Both the position numbers and the translations under genes were made by a program. From the NCBI RefSeq assembly GCF_965363235.1, contig NC_134839.1, forward strand, positions 54,899,560 to 54,963,559: a stretch of DNA of 64,000 nucleotides, read 5' to 3'. This DNA comes from Mytilus galloprovincialis (taxonomy: Eukaryota; Mollusca; Bivalvia; Mytilida; Mytilidae). Below, piece after piece: positions 1-29,099 of this stretch; position 1 is the stretch's first letter; each line of letters starts with the position of its first letter. Under the pieces are notes generated by a model. The model was not told where the DNA came from. It made no database searches and saw nothing but the letters and a program-made list of their open reading frames with translations.

Positions 1-1113
1 AATACTGATGCATACATGGCATCCTGACTTTCTATCTGACAGGCTTTCATGTGTCAATACTTGTGTTTCTATGCCTTTATCTAGTTCTTTTACTTGTTTT
101 TGAACTCAGAATCTACAGAAAAGAAGATTATCTCAGACAATATGTACAAAATGTGTTGTATAAATGACCCTTGTCTAACGCCCTGTTTGGATGAAGTCAA
201 AAGTGGGGTTCTTGGTACATAAAATTTGAAGTCCACAATAAAGACCTCACTAAATTTGTATCAAAAGCACTTTACAATGTCTATTGTACCTGTTCCATCT
301 CACATAATATCTTTCTTTTCTTCTGTAGGATAGCAAGTGGTTTAAATATAAGCCTGTTGAGACTAAAATTACAATCAAGTTTTTCATTAAAAAGGCAAAA
401 ATCTTTGTATCAGACCATACTGTCTGTAAGAAAAGTTAATTGCAAGAGCCTTTTTGTGCTCAGATTTGTTGTATCATATCACATGAGTATAGAAATGATA
501 AAAAAGACACAATTTTTTATTTCTTATAGCCTCAATATGCATTTTTTAATGTAAATATGTGGCACGGCCTAAATTGACCCTTATTTTTTTCCAGTCTTAC
601 TTGGCTTAAGACCCTTTTAAACTAATATGATATGTTATTTGTGACTTTTCTTTCCATTTAAAGTACATTCAATACATATGTAAGGATTATTTATAACCAA
701 AAAGCTTCACAAATTTAAAATTGCTGGAAAATATTACATCTTCATGTAAGGCCCCCTTTCATTGAAAAACCTCAATTTTTAGGCCCAGGCTGATATAAAT
801 TTGACTTTTGAATAATTATGCTAACTCTGATAAATCAAATGAGTACTCTATTGCTTTTAGTACATAATAAATGATATATTAGGGCATTTAAAAAGTATTT
901 TTTTGCAATATTTTAATTTTCAAAGCCCAAAATGTTGATAGTTGAAATTATTCAATTTTAACGTCAAAATTTAACACGCAAAGATGAGTATAGAATTTAA
1001 CATATTGTCTATAATATATATCCTATTGTTACGAAACTTTGCAAGTAGTGTTATAATTTATTAAGCTTTGGTCATACCAAGTTTTTTTAAGATTTGTCAA
1101 CTCTTTCTATCCT
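1..1113. other. Upstream non-coding DNA
   Basis: AT-rich; no exon, RNA gene or named repeat was recognised. A 5' UTR exon of perxA may lie somewhere in 1..3474 but could not be placed. Confidence 0.5.
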
Positions 1114-1572
1114 ATTAGGTCCGAGACCACAATTGTCGTCCCTTGATTTTCGTTGTTCACGAATATAGTCCCTAGTGTTAACAGTGGGTTACTTGCCAAT
1201 AATTTTTATACCTCTTCCAAATTTATTTCTCCATGTTTAATGCCTCAAATTGTAAGTAGGGGGGTGAAATTACACTGTAAAAAAATTTGGGTCCAAAATT
1301 TTACAGAAAAGTAGTGATTTGGTCCAGCTGAAAAAGGTTAAAAATTAGCACTTCGGAAGCTGTCAAAAGATTTCAAGACACCCTAAACACAAAATTGTCC
1401 ATATTTTGAGTTAGAGGCGATGAAGTTTTCTATAATTTTGATATAATTTGTCCCAAAAGTAGTACAACACACTGTAAAAATTTCATTGAGAAAGCGCAGG
1501 TGGGAATTTTTTAATTTTCATTTATGTTCTAAAAGAAATGCACTACGAATTAATTGTGTTCTCGGACCTAAT
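1114..1572. mobile_element. MITE-like element with inverted ends
   Basis: The ends are ATTAGGTCCGAGACCACAAT and, inverted, CTCGGACCTAAT preceded by AATTGTGTT. The 459-bp interior has no ORF. No clear target duplication was seen. Confidence 0.7.
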
Positions 1573-1660
1573 GAACAACTAGTATCAAATAGTTAGTTTT
1601 CAAAGGCCAAACAAAATGTGGAAATTCAATCAAAAACAATAAACAGAAAACATATAATAG

Positions 1661-1990
1661 ACAGTGACTATCTGCGGGTGGACGTTTCGTCCCGATGGTA
1701 TCACCAGCCCAGTAGCCAGCCCTTCGGTGTTACCATGAATATCAATTATGTGGTCCTTTTTGTAAATTTTCTGTTTACAAAACTTTGAATTTTTCGATAA
1801 ACTAAGGATTTTCTTATCCCAGGAATAGATAGACTTAGCCGTATTTGGCACAACTTTTTTGAATTTTTAATCCTCAATGCTTTTCAACTTTGTACTTGTT
1901 TGGCTTTATAACTTTTTTGATGTGAGTGTCACTGATGAGTCTTATGTGGACGAAACGCGCATCTGGCGTATATTTTTAACTACTTTTTAC
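1661..1990 (+). mobile_element. Hammerhead-ribozyme repeat, copy 1
   Basis: A near full-length copy of the 355-bp family. It contains the GGACGTTTCGTCC segment, a TTCGGTGTT segment, ATCCTCAATGC, and a ribozyme core at 1926..1969. Stem III is altered (ACGCGCATC). Confidence 0.8.
1926..1969 (+). ncRNA. Hammerhead ribozyme, stem III variant
   Basis: CTGATGA, a GTC/GAC stem II and GAAAC are all present. The expected ACGCGCGTC reads ACGCGCATC, which weakens stem III, so activity is doubtful. Confidence 0.6.
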
Positions 1991-2436
1991 TTCGGCAACT
2001 TTCAGGGTTGAACCTTTTCGATAAATGCTTTTCCATCACAGCTTGTTTAAATCTATGATTCACAAAAACATATTCTTTTTAAAAAATGTGTGGTTACTCC
2101 ATACCAATTGCTTTCAATATCTATCTGTTCTGTTCGATATACATTGTTTTAATTAATACAAAACTGTATTAGGAAAACAAATTTGATACATTCAAGATAT
2201 CAGTAATAATATGTAAGAAGGGTATAAAAACAAAAACAAAAAATGTGTTGTATTGTATCCAAAGAAAATTATAAAGGTAAGGGTCGTCAGTAGTTTACCG
2301 ATGTACAAATAATGTAAATACATGTTTAATGCTAGTAAAAAATTAAGTGAAAACGACTCACAATCGAAGACCCTTTCAAACACGTCGATTTGGAGTGTTG
2401 ATAAAGACGCATCGTATCGACTAGCCACTTTGCATA

Positions 2437-2589
2437 GGCGGATTTAGAGGGGGGGCCCAGGGGGCCCGGGCCCCCCTTTTTGGGAAAAAAATTGGTTGCT
2501 TATATAGGGAATCACTGAAGCGTGACTGGAGCGGGCCCCCTCTTAGGTCAGTCAGTGGGCCCCCACTTATGAAAATTTCTGGATCCGCC
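2437..2589. mobile_element. Short GC-rich foldback/MITE
   Basis: The ends GGCGGAT and ATCCGCC are inverted. Inside are long G/C runs such as GGGGGCCCGGGCCCCCC at 2458..2476 and a GGGCCCCC block near 2550. A diverged relative lies at 21863..21998. Confidence 0.6.
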
Positions 2590-3479
2590 ACTGCTTTGTG
2601 ATGGTGTTCAACCTTTTTGTGCAGTACGATTACAGTCGTTCTTTCTCGTAACCCATCTAGAGTATATTTTTGTAGTGAGTACATAAAGTTAAGAAGATAC
2701 CATAAACCAGTTATCACAAAACCTAGAGTCAAAGAAAAACCACAGCATCAACGCCTTTACAACATGAATATCATACTATAGAAATCTATAGTAAAGTATT
2801 CATGTTGTGTAGGTTTTGAAAACATAAACCCAAGAAAAAACGTCATGTTTACCCAAGTGCTTCCAGAGTGTAAATTGTTTTTGTACAATTTTTTTGACAT
2901 CAGATTTGTTGAGTAAAAAAATTGAATGGATAATTTCTGAAAAAAATAAATGTACTTGTGGTACAACAGAAAGAGATAATTACTTCCATTTCTTTATAAC
3001 GTGTTTATTTTAGAAAGATTTTAGAGAAGATACATGATCTGTTAGATAACATGAATTTTTAAATCAAAATATTGGCAAAACATATATATATATATATATA
3101 TATAGTATTTGGATACAAATATCTGAGAATGGGTATTGTGGTTTTAACGATTTTTTTGACAGTTTTAGGTTTTGTATTTACTAGATATGTATGGTTTGTT
3201 AATTCAAGTGCTGCAAAGTGTTATGAATGAGAATAAATTGGTATATCAGACCAGTATTCATTCGAAAACGTACATTTATCTCTCTACTTGTCATGGCTAT
3301 TCGTGACAAAATGGCAACTGACTATTAAGGAAACTACTCTGATCATGTGCTGAAAAAAGAATCATATACCAGACATGATTTTAGCAAAGAACTTGCTGTT
3401 CAGGATATTGATGATTCTTTCATTGTTTACCATTAAAAACATGTACATTTGTAGTTGATTATATTTATTTTCAGTTGAA

Positions 3480-20844
<17,365 letters not shown>

Positions 20845-20889
20845 TCGATGATAATAACTCAAAGGAGGAGAATGAATGATTCAAAAAAT

Positions 20890-20895
20890 AATAAA
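20890..20895 (+). promoter_or_regulatory. perxA candidate poly(A) signal
   Basis: AATAAA lies about 45 nt after the stop in an A-rich stretch. It would give a very short 3' UTR; other signals further on are possible. Confidence 0.4.
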
Positions 20896-21862
20896 AAAAA
20901 GACATTATCTCGCTTTTAATTCACATGTTGTTTTCAATTTATATCGAAACTGCAATACATTCATTAGAATGGACCGTTTAACTATGTAATGATAATTCAG
21001 TTGGACGGCAAACGAATTAATGGCTTCTAAGGTCAAGACATTGGTCACGTGATCAAAGGTCAGAGTTTACCCTTTTTTGGTAAACGTGCATGCCTCGTGG
21101 TTTTTGGACTCGTATGGTCTTATTCGTACATTAATAAAAACCAAAGTGTTCAATTCTAGATTGAATTAGCTTCCTTATTTTATATAATTATTATTAAAAA
21201 GTGTTGTTAAAATGTAATAAATTCACAGGTGAAGTGAAACTTTTTTTTATGAAAATTTGCGTAGGTCCACAGAAAAACCTTAATAATTCCTTAAATAAGT
21301 TTGGTAACGTGTTGAGGAGTATAAAATATGAAGTAAAATCATTTTTTGGTTTATATTTTACTCGGGAGATAACTCGGTAAGCGCATCGTAGAATATTGCA
21401 AGTTCACACAACAGTCAATTCGAGTTAAATTAATGATTGTAGATATATTTCGACGATTTCTTGAATAACTTTTCAATATTCCATGTTCCTCTCTTGTTGT
21501 AACATTAAAATAGTCATGGAAAGGTTGAATATGACATTTTGTTCAAGTATTTTCAGGTTATTGAACACTTTCAAAGAAGAAAATTATACATTTAACTGAC
21601 TTTTCTCTGAAACTTGGACATATTGTATATTCTCCAACACGCTTTTGGTAGATAGAAGGAAACAAGAGGGTTTATCAGTCATTTGTCAGCAGAACCTGTG
21701 TTACAATAGAATTGAACTTTTAATTACATTAAAACAAAAATATGGGAAAAAAAAAGGAAATATAGTCTTCAAAATTGTGAACATTACCATTGAATGAAAA
21801 TAAAATCAATTTGCAGTGGACAGAAGTACATGTACATTTTTTGTTTTATTATACCTACTTTA

Positions 21863-21998
21863 GTAGCGGATCCCAGGGGGTCTAGTGATTGGAACCTCCT
21901 CTTTTTATGGAAGATTAATGCATTTCAATGAAACCTTCCTTTTTATCCTTGGTTGAGAATACCACCAACCATGTTTAAAATTGTCTGGATTCACCCTG
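21863..21998. mobile_element. Diverged relative of the 2437..2589 MITE
   Basis: It starts AGCGGATCCCAGGGGG and ends GTCTGGATTCACCCTG, mirroring the GGATCC-type ends of the element at 2437. Confidence 0.4.
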
Positions 21999-22150
21999 AG
22001 ATAAAAAAAAAAACTATATAAGATGTACAAGTTCTGTTGCTTGCCTCAATCAAGAGAAAAAAATCTGAACATCCAAAGAACCAGAAAGGGATTTAAAACA
22101 TAATAATCAACAAAAAGATAACTGAACAAAAGCTGTATTGCAATCTGATA

Positions 22151-22600
22151 TCATGCAGTTCTCATAATTCCTATTATATGTATTATTTCAAGTTTTGCTT
22201 TATTTCCCCCCTTCTTATATTTGAATTCAAAAGTCCTGCAACCAATCTCTAGGTTTTCTTGAATAAAAAGCCAATTAAATTTGGCACTTGTGCTTAACTT
22301 TTCAAATTGTTTACAACTTATTATTATATCATCATTAAATTCTTTTCTTAAAAAGTTATAAAGGGGAAACTGACATTTAAATATGGTATAATTGCCAATG
22401 AGATAACAGTCTAGAAACTTATCACCAGAGTCCAAGTGTCTGTTAGCAGTGACAGTTAAATTACAAGTCACTTTACATACATCAACAATGAATACATTCC
22501 ATTGTTTTAAGGCAAATGAGGAAAACAATAGCTTTTGTCTTACTACATGTACAAGATAATAATAGAAATGATAATATAAATAAGAAAATATCAGAGACAA
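22151..22600 (-). pseudogene. 149-codon reading frame, possibly a LINE C-terminal fragment
   Basis: An open minus-strand frame with CQFPLYNFLRKEFN and STSAKFNWLFIQEN. These faintly recall the tail following LINE reverse transcriptases ('CP.Y..LR' then 'KF.WL'). There is no RT core nearby, so this is a weak guess; it could equally be chance. Confidence 0.2.
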
Positions 22601-22609
22601 AAAAGACAG

Positions 22610-24250
22610 GACTTAGCCATTGGGTTATATGTAAAGTATTCCCTTATTATCCTTAGAGGAGCTGCTGTATACTTAGAAAAATTGATGTTGAGGACTTGGT
22701 CCTATCAATCAGCATTTTAGACATAATTACATTATTGTCAATTTGCTCTATTTGTTCCAACCTATAATTAGTATCAAAATTTATACCTAGGGTTGGAATT
22801 AAACCCATGTATGTTCATTTGCTCTATTGTTCTTTGTGTACATAAAATGTACATGTATATGAAACATATAAATGCAAAAATATGCTTTAATGTAAATATG
22901 GTAATTTGTAAACATCATTACACCCTCACTATTTAAAGACCTAGTAAAGGAAGTCCCTGCACCTCGCTAGACGTGTTTCTTAGGCAAGATGTATTATATA
23001 ACTCTTGAAAGTATAACACGATAAAGGTTATTGCTTAGTATATAGTAACATCAACGTGCAAATTAAAATAAACAATCTGTCAAACATAAACAATCTACCA
23101 CGTGTTTCTCTGCTGTGCTTGAATTCAAAACGACCCATCAGACTTTTTTATACGAATTTTTGCTAAAGCAGACAGTTAAATGTGTCTTTTTACCTTGTGA
23201 GGTCTGTTAAGAATGGATTTGCTGTTATGACTTGTGGATGCATGGAAATATAATGAAGAAAACATTTTACCGTAAAGTTTGAATACACAACATTCCCAAG
23301 GTATCCCCATAAAACACATGGCTACTTTGTAACGATGGCTGGTAACATGTAGCCACTTTCTAACGGTAAATGTAATTGGATGATCTTCAATGATCAATAA
23401 TAAAATTGCTAATAAATGATTGGATACGAAATTGTATCAGCTTATAGATAGATGAAAAAATGTAAACATTGAAATCCGCCATTTTGAAGTAGGAAACAAA
23501 TTAATTTTCAATCTTGGATTAAAGGACATTGCGCACATTGCTAGCGTATCATGCATAACCAGTCATCTGCAAATATATCTTTCAATTTATTTTTTACACT
23601 TACTTTTCTATGTTTTAGTTAATTTAATGTTTTAATTTACTACAGAACGGGATATCGTTCTCAAAGATGCCGTAGAAAAAAAAATATAGGTGGCGCTGTT
23701 TGTGGGTGTAAACATTTTACATACGGGTCCTTTTTGAGTCGACAATTTGACCTTTATCTGTCAGATTCAGGCGTTTGCCGTCCAAGTGATTTTCAATACG
23801 TTGATCTATAAAGTCGAAAGTAGCAGACAGTTGTTCAAAAGTGACATTGAGAAGGCTAAATTTTAACCAAGAAATAAAATTCAGAGAGATACCAAGGGAT
23901 CTACCAGGTCTCTTAAAACAGTACCTTACAATTATAGGCTGGTTATTTAAGATATTATAATACTTCTCCAGATTTTAACTCTGTCAAATTCATGTTTCGA
24001 AATAATCAGTGACCTTTCTTTCACCTATTAAACAAAGATTTAGGTGCTGTGCAACAATCATTTGAATCTGATAAAATGCGAGAACTATTGTTGCGATCTG
24101 CAAATCTCAATTTCATCAAAGATCGTGTTGGGGCGTTACCATCGGATGAAATATGTGTATGTGGTATTGTGTTGCTATTATAAAGGTGGTCGGTGGGATT
24201 TACATACTAGAGAATAATAGAGAGAGAAAATATTTGCTGCTAAAATATAA
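22610..24250. other. Intergenic DNA after perxA
   Basis: No gene, RNA or clear repeat was recognised. Confidence 0.5.
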
Positions 24251-25045
24251 ACTAGAGGCTCTTAAGAGCCTGTGTCAGTCACTTTGGTCTTTGTGAATAT
24301 TAAAAAAAATTACACAGATAGATTCATGACAAAACTGTTTTGGTGATGGTGATGTGTGTGTAGATCTTAATTTACTAATCATTCTTGCTACTTACAATTT
24401 TCTCTATCTATAATTAACTTGGCCCTTTTGTTACAGAGGAAAATATTTTGTAAAAATTTACAAAAAATTACCAAATTAATGAAAATTGTTAAAAATTGAC
24501 TAGAAAGGGCAAAAACTTCTAATGTCTTATGTCTTATTTCATGTTGACTTATTTGTAGATCTTACTTTGCTAAACATTATTGCTGTTTACAGTTTATCTC
24601 TATCTATAACAATATTCAAGATAATAACCAAAAATAGCAAAATTTCCTTAAAATTACTAATTTAGGAGCAGTAACCAAACAAAGGGTTCTCCGATTTATC
24701 TGAAAATTTCAGAGCAGATAGATCTTGACCTGATAAATAATTTTATCCCCATGTCAGATTTGCTCTAAATGCTTTGGTTTTAGAGATAGAAGCAAAAATC
24801 TACATTTTACCACTATGTTATATCTTTAGCCATGGCGGCCATCTTGGTTGGTTGGCTGGGTCACCGGACACTTTTTTTTAAAGAGATACCCCAATGATGA
24901 TTGTGTCCAAGTTTGATTTAATTTGGCCAATAGTTTCAGTGGAGAAGATTTCTGTGAAAGTTAACGACGATGGACGACGATGACGGATGATGCCGGAAGC
25001 CGGACGTAAAAAAGGCTCACTTGGCCCTTCAGGCCAGATAAGCTA
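24251..25045 (+). mobile_element. Composite 'AGAGGCTC ... AAGTGAGCT' repeat, copy 1
   Basis: It begins with the palindrome AGGCTCTTAAGAGCCT and ends with a hairpin (GGCCCTTCAGGCC) after a GACGACGATGACGGATGATG tract. The interior contains CCATGGCGGCCATCTTGGTT and no ORF. A longer relative lies at 60811..62600. Confidence 0.8.
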
Positions 25046-25661
25046 AAAATGAAAAAAATATAGAGTACTAAAATGCCAAAAAAATAGCGTATAAAAAGGT
25101 GCCTGAATATAAAAAAAAGTAGACCAATGGAGGAAAAAAATTAATTGAGAAAAATTGCCGAAGAATACCGAAATGCAGTCTTCTTAAAAAGATAAGATAT
25201 TTAGATTAGTCAAATTCTTAGGCTAAGACAAGTAACCATGTTTACTCGTTAAATAATATGACCAGTTTTGTATACAATTCTCCCAAAAAATGATTTGTGT
25301 AACAAATAATGAAAAGCTTAGTTACATCAAATCACTATTTTACGATATTTTTTCACATGTAACAAGTGTTACTTCGAAATAACATATAAAAGAGGGACGA
25401 AAGATACCAAAGGGACAGTCAAACTAAGAAATCCAAAACAAACTGACAACGCCATGGCCAAAAATGAAAAAGACAAACAGACAAACAATAGCACACATGA
25501 CACAACACAGAAAACCAAAGAACAAACAACACGAACCCCACCAAAAACCAGGGGTGATCTCAGGTGCTCCAGAATGGTAAGCAGATCCTGCTCCACATAT
25601 GGCACCCGTCGTGTTGCTTATGTGATAACAAATCTAAATAGTCTAATTCGGTAGGTCACGT

Positions 25662-26392
25662 TCATGAAAGGGAAAGTGATTGCAGTAACGACGTAAGGAA
25701 CATATCCGATATTATTTGTGAAACGGTTATTCCATAACAGTCAACCAACTCGTGATGGCGTCCGTAAAATTTACGAAGGAATGATTTCAACTTCACCATT
25801 TGGAACTCTTGGTTTAATAGCTTCCTTGTGAGCAGCAACCCTCTATCAAGAAAATCATGATAGGAAATGCAAGCACGGGAATATCGTATCAATTGGGAGA
25901 TAAATACCCCGTATGCAGGTGCTGCTGGAATGTTGCTACTTAGAAATGGAAAGTTCATAATGGGAAAGCTGAAATCATCTCTTTTGTTGTAAAGTTTTGT
26001 TTTCAAACGACCCTCATTGTCAATATCTAGATGTAAGTCAAGATAAGAGGCTGACTTAACTATATCTGTAGTATCCTTTATCTCTAGTTCGATGGGATAG
26101 ATGCGTTCCACATAGTCACCAAATTTTGAATTATTTAGTGAAAGAACATCATCTATATAGCGGAACGTAGAGTTAAAAGATATTGCTAACTTCTTGTTGT
26201 TCTTCCTAAGAAGTTCCTGCATGAAGTCAGCCTCATAATAATAAAGAAACAAGTCGGCAAGTAGAGGGGTACAGTTTGTTCCCATTGGAATGCCGACAGT
26301 CTGTTGAAAAACACGTCCTCCGAAAGTAACAAATATGCTGTCAATCAAGAAATCAAGCATCTTGATAATATCAGTTTCAGAGAATTTTTTTG
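25662..26392 (-). pseudogene. Penelope-like element: RT catalytic core
   Basis: QQTVGIPMGTNCTPLLADLF, then TFRYIDDVLSLNNSKFGDYV with the DD catalytic pair, then SASYLDLHLDIDNEGRLKTK and YGVFISQLIRYSRACISYHD. An extra A in an A7 run at about 26385 breaks the frame from the upstream piece. Confidence 0.88.
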
Positions 26393-27291
26393 TTTGAATC
26401 AGAGTGATCCTTTACAAAGTAGGATTTATCCCTCCCTAAAACAAGATACTTGATAAATGTTTTAATACTGTTACAAGATGAAAAAAAGTTAGATTGTATG
26501 TACTCTAAAATATCTTTGGATTTTTTAAGTTTCCACATCTGATTCACGCCACCTCTAGAATAGGCAGTTTCACAATAACTTTGAAGCCCGTCTTTGATTG
26601 CTGATAAAATAGATGTCAATAATAATGAAAGAGGTTTCGTGGAGCACTTGGAAGACCCAGCAATATACCGTTGTTTGTAAGGACACTTATGTAGTTTAGG
26701 TATCCAATTGATGGATTTTGGCTCACGATATTTTGCACCTTTAGATAACACATTTCGTAGAGAAGTGTTATTCACAATGTTGAGGTCACCGGTTATAACG
26801 TGGCCAGGAGGATTACATGTGAATTGGTAACTAGCACAAGTGCAATCAGGAGGTTTAGACTTGAAGTCGTCAATATCGAGATCCTGCAAAACGTGTTTGT
26901 AATTGAAAAATTTAGTTGCAATAGGATTGGTATAGGTATAAGAAATGATTGGTACAGACTGGTCTTTGAAATAAGGAGGTATTTTCGATTGAACTAATTT
27001 ATGATGAAGGATATTGCCTTAGTTGACGCCATGGAGAACTTTGTTGGCAAAGGAAAGATTAAGGAAAGATCTTTTCTCTTTTTCATCTTTTCCAACGCGG
27101 ACTGGCTTGAAAAGTCTGTGACTGTCAATATCCGAAATTATAGCTTCAAGTTTGTATTGGTTTGAATTAGGGTTTGTAACAGTGGATTTCAAACATAAAT
27201 TGAACAGAGAATAGAGTTTTGAAAGGAGTAATGAATAAAGTTTCATGTGAATGTGATGAATACCTAACGGCTTTTGTATAAATGGCAGCAT
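26377..27291 (-). pseudogene. Penelope-like element: N-terminal RT region
   Basis: Pieces include LFKPVRVGKDEKEKRSFLNL, a TAA stop near 27009, then ISYTYTNPIATKFFNYKHVL and PPDCTCASYQF. SINWIPKLHKCPYKQRYIAG and STKPLSLLLTSILSAIKDGL follow, then NSIKTF. Sequence expected after SINW and after NSIKTF is missing, consistent with deletions, one of which removes the RT motif-A aspartate. Confidence 0.75.
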
Positions 27292-27299
27292 TTAATTAA

Positions 27300-27600
27300 T
27301 CATACAGAGAAGGTGATGTATAATGACGATGACCATGACTGCATCTACGTGGAGGAGTCAAGTTGAAAATATTCATCACATTCACCGAGTTACACGAAGG
27401 AATAGATAGAATACCTATACCATCAATTTTGTCATTGCAACCATAAGGTGTTAAATTTGTCTACGGAGAGTCGTTGAAAGATTAGGATTGTTAGATCTAT
27501 GATATATCTTTTCGATAATGCGAACTGTCATAGAAACGATGGAATGATCGGGCTGATTGAAATGCTGGTATAGAATGTCGTTAGCATTGAGGTTAATGTC
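27300..27600 (-). pseudogene. Penelope-like element: GIY-YIG C-terminal half and linker
   Basis: In a shifted frame it continues HRLDINLNAND, FNQPDHSIVSMTVRIIEKIY and, after another shift, YGCNDKIDGIGI and RRCSHGHRHYTSPS. The last may be the CxC-type linker of Naiad-like elements. At least two frameshifts were seen. Confidence 0.65.
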
Positions 27601-27988
27601 TAATCTATGACCGTTTGTTCAACCTTCCTTTCGTTTCACCGACGTATACAAATGCGCAAAAGTTGCACTCTAATCCGTAGACGACATTTATCTATTTACA
27701 GTTCAGATCACCGTAACTTCTGGTAAAATATGACTTCTTGGTCAAATTGCTAGTGAATTCAGCATCTGTAATTAAAATTGCACAAGTTTTGCAGCCTTTT
27801 GTCTCACATTTCGAAATGCGACAGTGTTGTACTGCGTCATCAAGAACCAAAATGTCTTTAAGGAGAACTGAACATGGCTGTATATGTGTAATATTGCTAT
27901 TGTCACTAGGACGATGATCGGAATGAGTCATGTTTGAGATAGTTGTCATGTCTGTTGATGAGGGGACACCTGCCGTATCAGACGACAC
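27600..27988 (-). pseudogene. Penelope-like element: Cys-rich segment and GIY-YIG core
   Basis: The minus frame from 27988 contains CETKGCKTC. After a stop near 27690 the frame encodes NVVYGLECNFCAFVYVGETK, matching a GIY-YIG nuclease: VYGL for GIY and YVG for YIG, with a CxxC just before. Confidence 0.8.
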
Positions 27989-27990
27989 TT

Positions 27991-28420
27991 ATGATTCTTA
28001 TCAAAATTTAATAAAGATTTTGAACGAAGATAACTAATAGGTTTTTGTTACAGTTATTAATAAAATTAATTAAAATTGTATTAGGTTGTCGTTTAATGTT
28101 TCAATGTCACTTTAATCAATTGGGCAATAATTATATACATCATCCCCTGTTAAAATCACGAAGTACGGACTTGACAATTCAAATGTTTTTGCAAAAAGTT
28201 TAATAGTGTCCCTTTATTGTATTCGAAAGCGAAAATTTTCAAAAATCTACCAAATGAAACCCGTCAGATGATCATAAGACCTAAGTCTATCAGCATTTCT
28301 AATTTTTGATATATGCATATATACATTACGGCTTCAAACTTTTTGCAAAACTGAATTAATTCCCACATTAACCTCATTTTGAGATATGGTCATTGATATT
28401 TAGATATGCGTAACTCTTTC
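27991..28420. other. Intergenic DNA
   Basis: Nothing recognised. Confidence 0.5.
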
Positions 28421-28432
28421 ACTTATAAATAG

Positions 28433-28462
28433 TTTTCAAAGGTACCAGGATTATAAAGATAC
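28433..28462 (-). mobile_element. Hammerhead-ribozyme repeat, end fragment
   Basis: Only the AAAGGTACCAGGATTATAA end survives; the ribozyme is missing. Confidence 0.6.
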
Positions 28463-28861
28463 TTTGCTGCTAGATGACGTAACAAAATGCCAGTAGCTTT
28501 GGACTATATTAACATGACTTGATTTATCAACTAACCAGTGACACTAGTAGAGAAGGAACGACGTCCCGCTTCGTAGCATACGAGTTCCTCAAAGTGTTGT
28601 ATTGTCTAATTGTGAAGTATTTTGTTGGAATTTTGTGTGTAGTCTTCCCTTTTCAACGTTTGTCAATGCTGCTTACTGTCCTTTGATTTTGAAAGTTGTT
28701 ATTTCCCTCTACTTTATTCCAGGGTAATTTTGTGATTGTAGCAGTACAAAACAGAATCAAATAAAGATGTTATCACATCATACAGTTAGGTTTGTTGTCA
28801 TCATGCATTCGAAAAGTTAATGACAGATCTGTGGTTTTTACATCAAGATTACCAATTATTT

Positions 28862-29020
28862 TATGTAAAAATAAGTAAGAATATGTGGTATGATTGCCAA
28901 TTATACATCTTTCCACCAGAAAAACAATTGACGTAGAAGTTTTACAACTACCACTTGAATCCACTGAATTTGGACTCTGGCGGATATTCGTCTCATTGGC
29001 AATCATACCAAATCTTCCTA
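28862..29020. repeat. Inverted pair of TGGTATGATTGCCAAT repeats
   Basis: GTGGTATGATTGCCAATTAT on the left faces TCATTGGCAATCATACCAAAT on the right, about 75 bp apart. Both are ends of a family also found at 39551 and 45095. Confidence 0.65.
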
Positions 29021-29099
29021 CCTATTTTTTACATTATACAATCGGGAAAAGGCCCTGAAATGACAAATGATAAATAATTCAAACGAGAAAATTAACATT

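Larger units (their letters stand above)
25385..27990 (-). mobile_element. Penelope-like retroelement remnant with N-terminal GIY-YIG (Naiad/Chlamys-like order)
   Basis: Read on the minus strand, a Cys-rich segment and GIY-YIG endonuclease (27990 to about 27360) come first. A linker, the N-terminal RT region, the RT core with YIDDVL, and a 3' tail ending near 25385 follow. Canonical Penelope elements have GIY-YIG after RT; the permuted order is that described for Naiad and Chlamys elements (established knowledge). The copy is dead: frameshifts separate the pieces, a stop interrupts the linker, and internal deletions remove RT sequence including the motif-A region. Its tail family recurs at 13978 and 42408, probably at 59720. 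Confidence 0.85.

Noticed and set aside
2421-2732. 103-codon minus-strand frame
   Set aside because: Its 'SGGPLTDLRGGPLQSRFSD' portion is a translation of the GC-rich MITE at 2437..2589.
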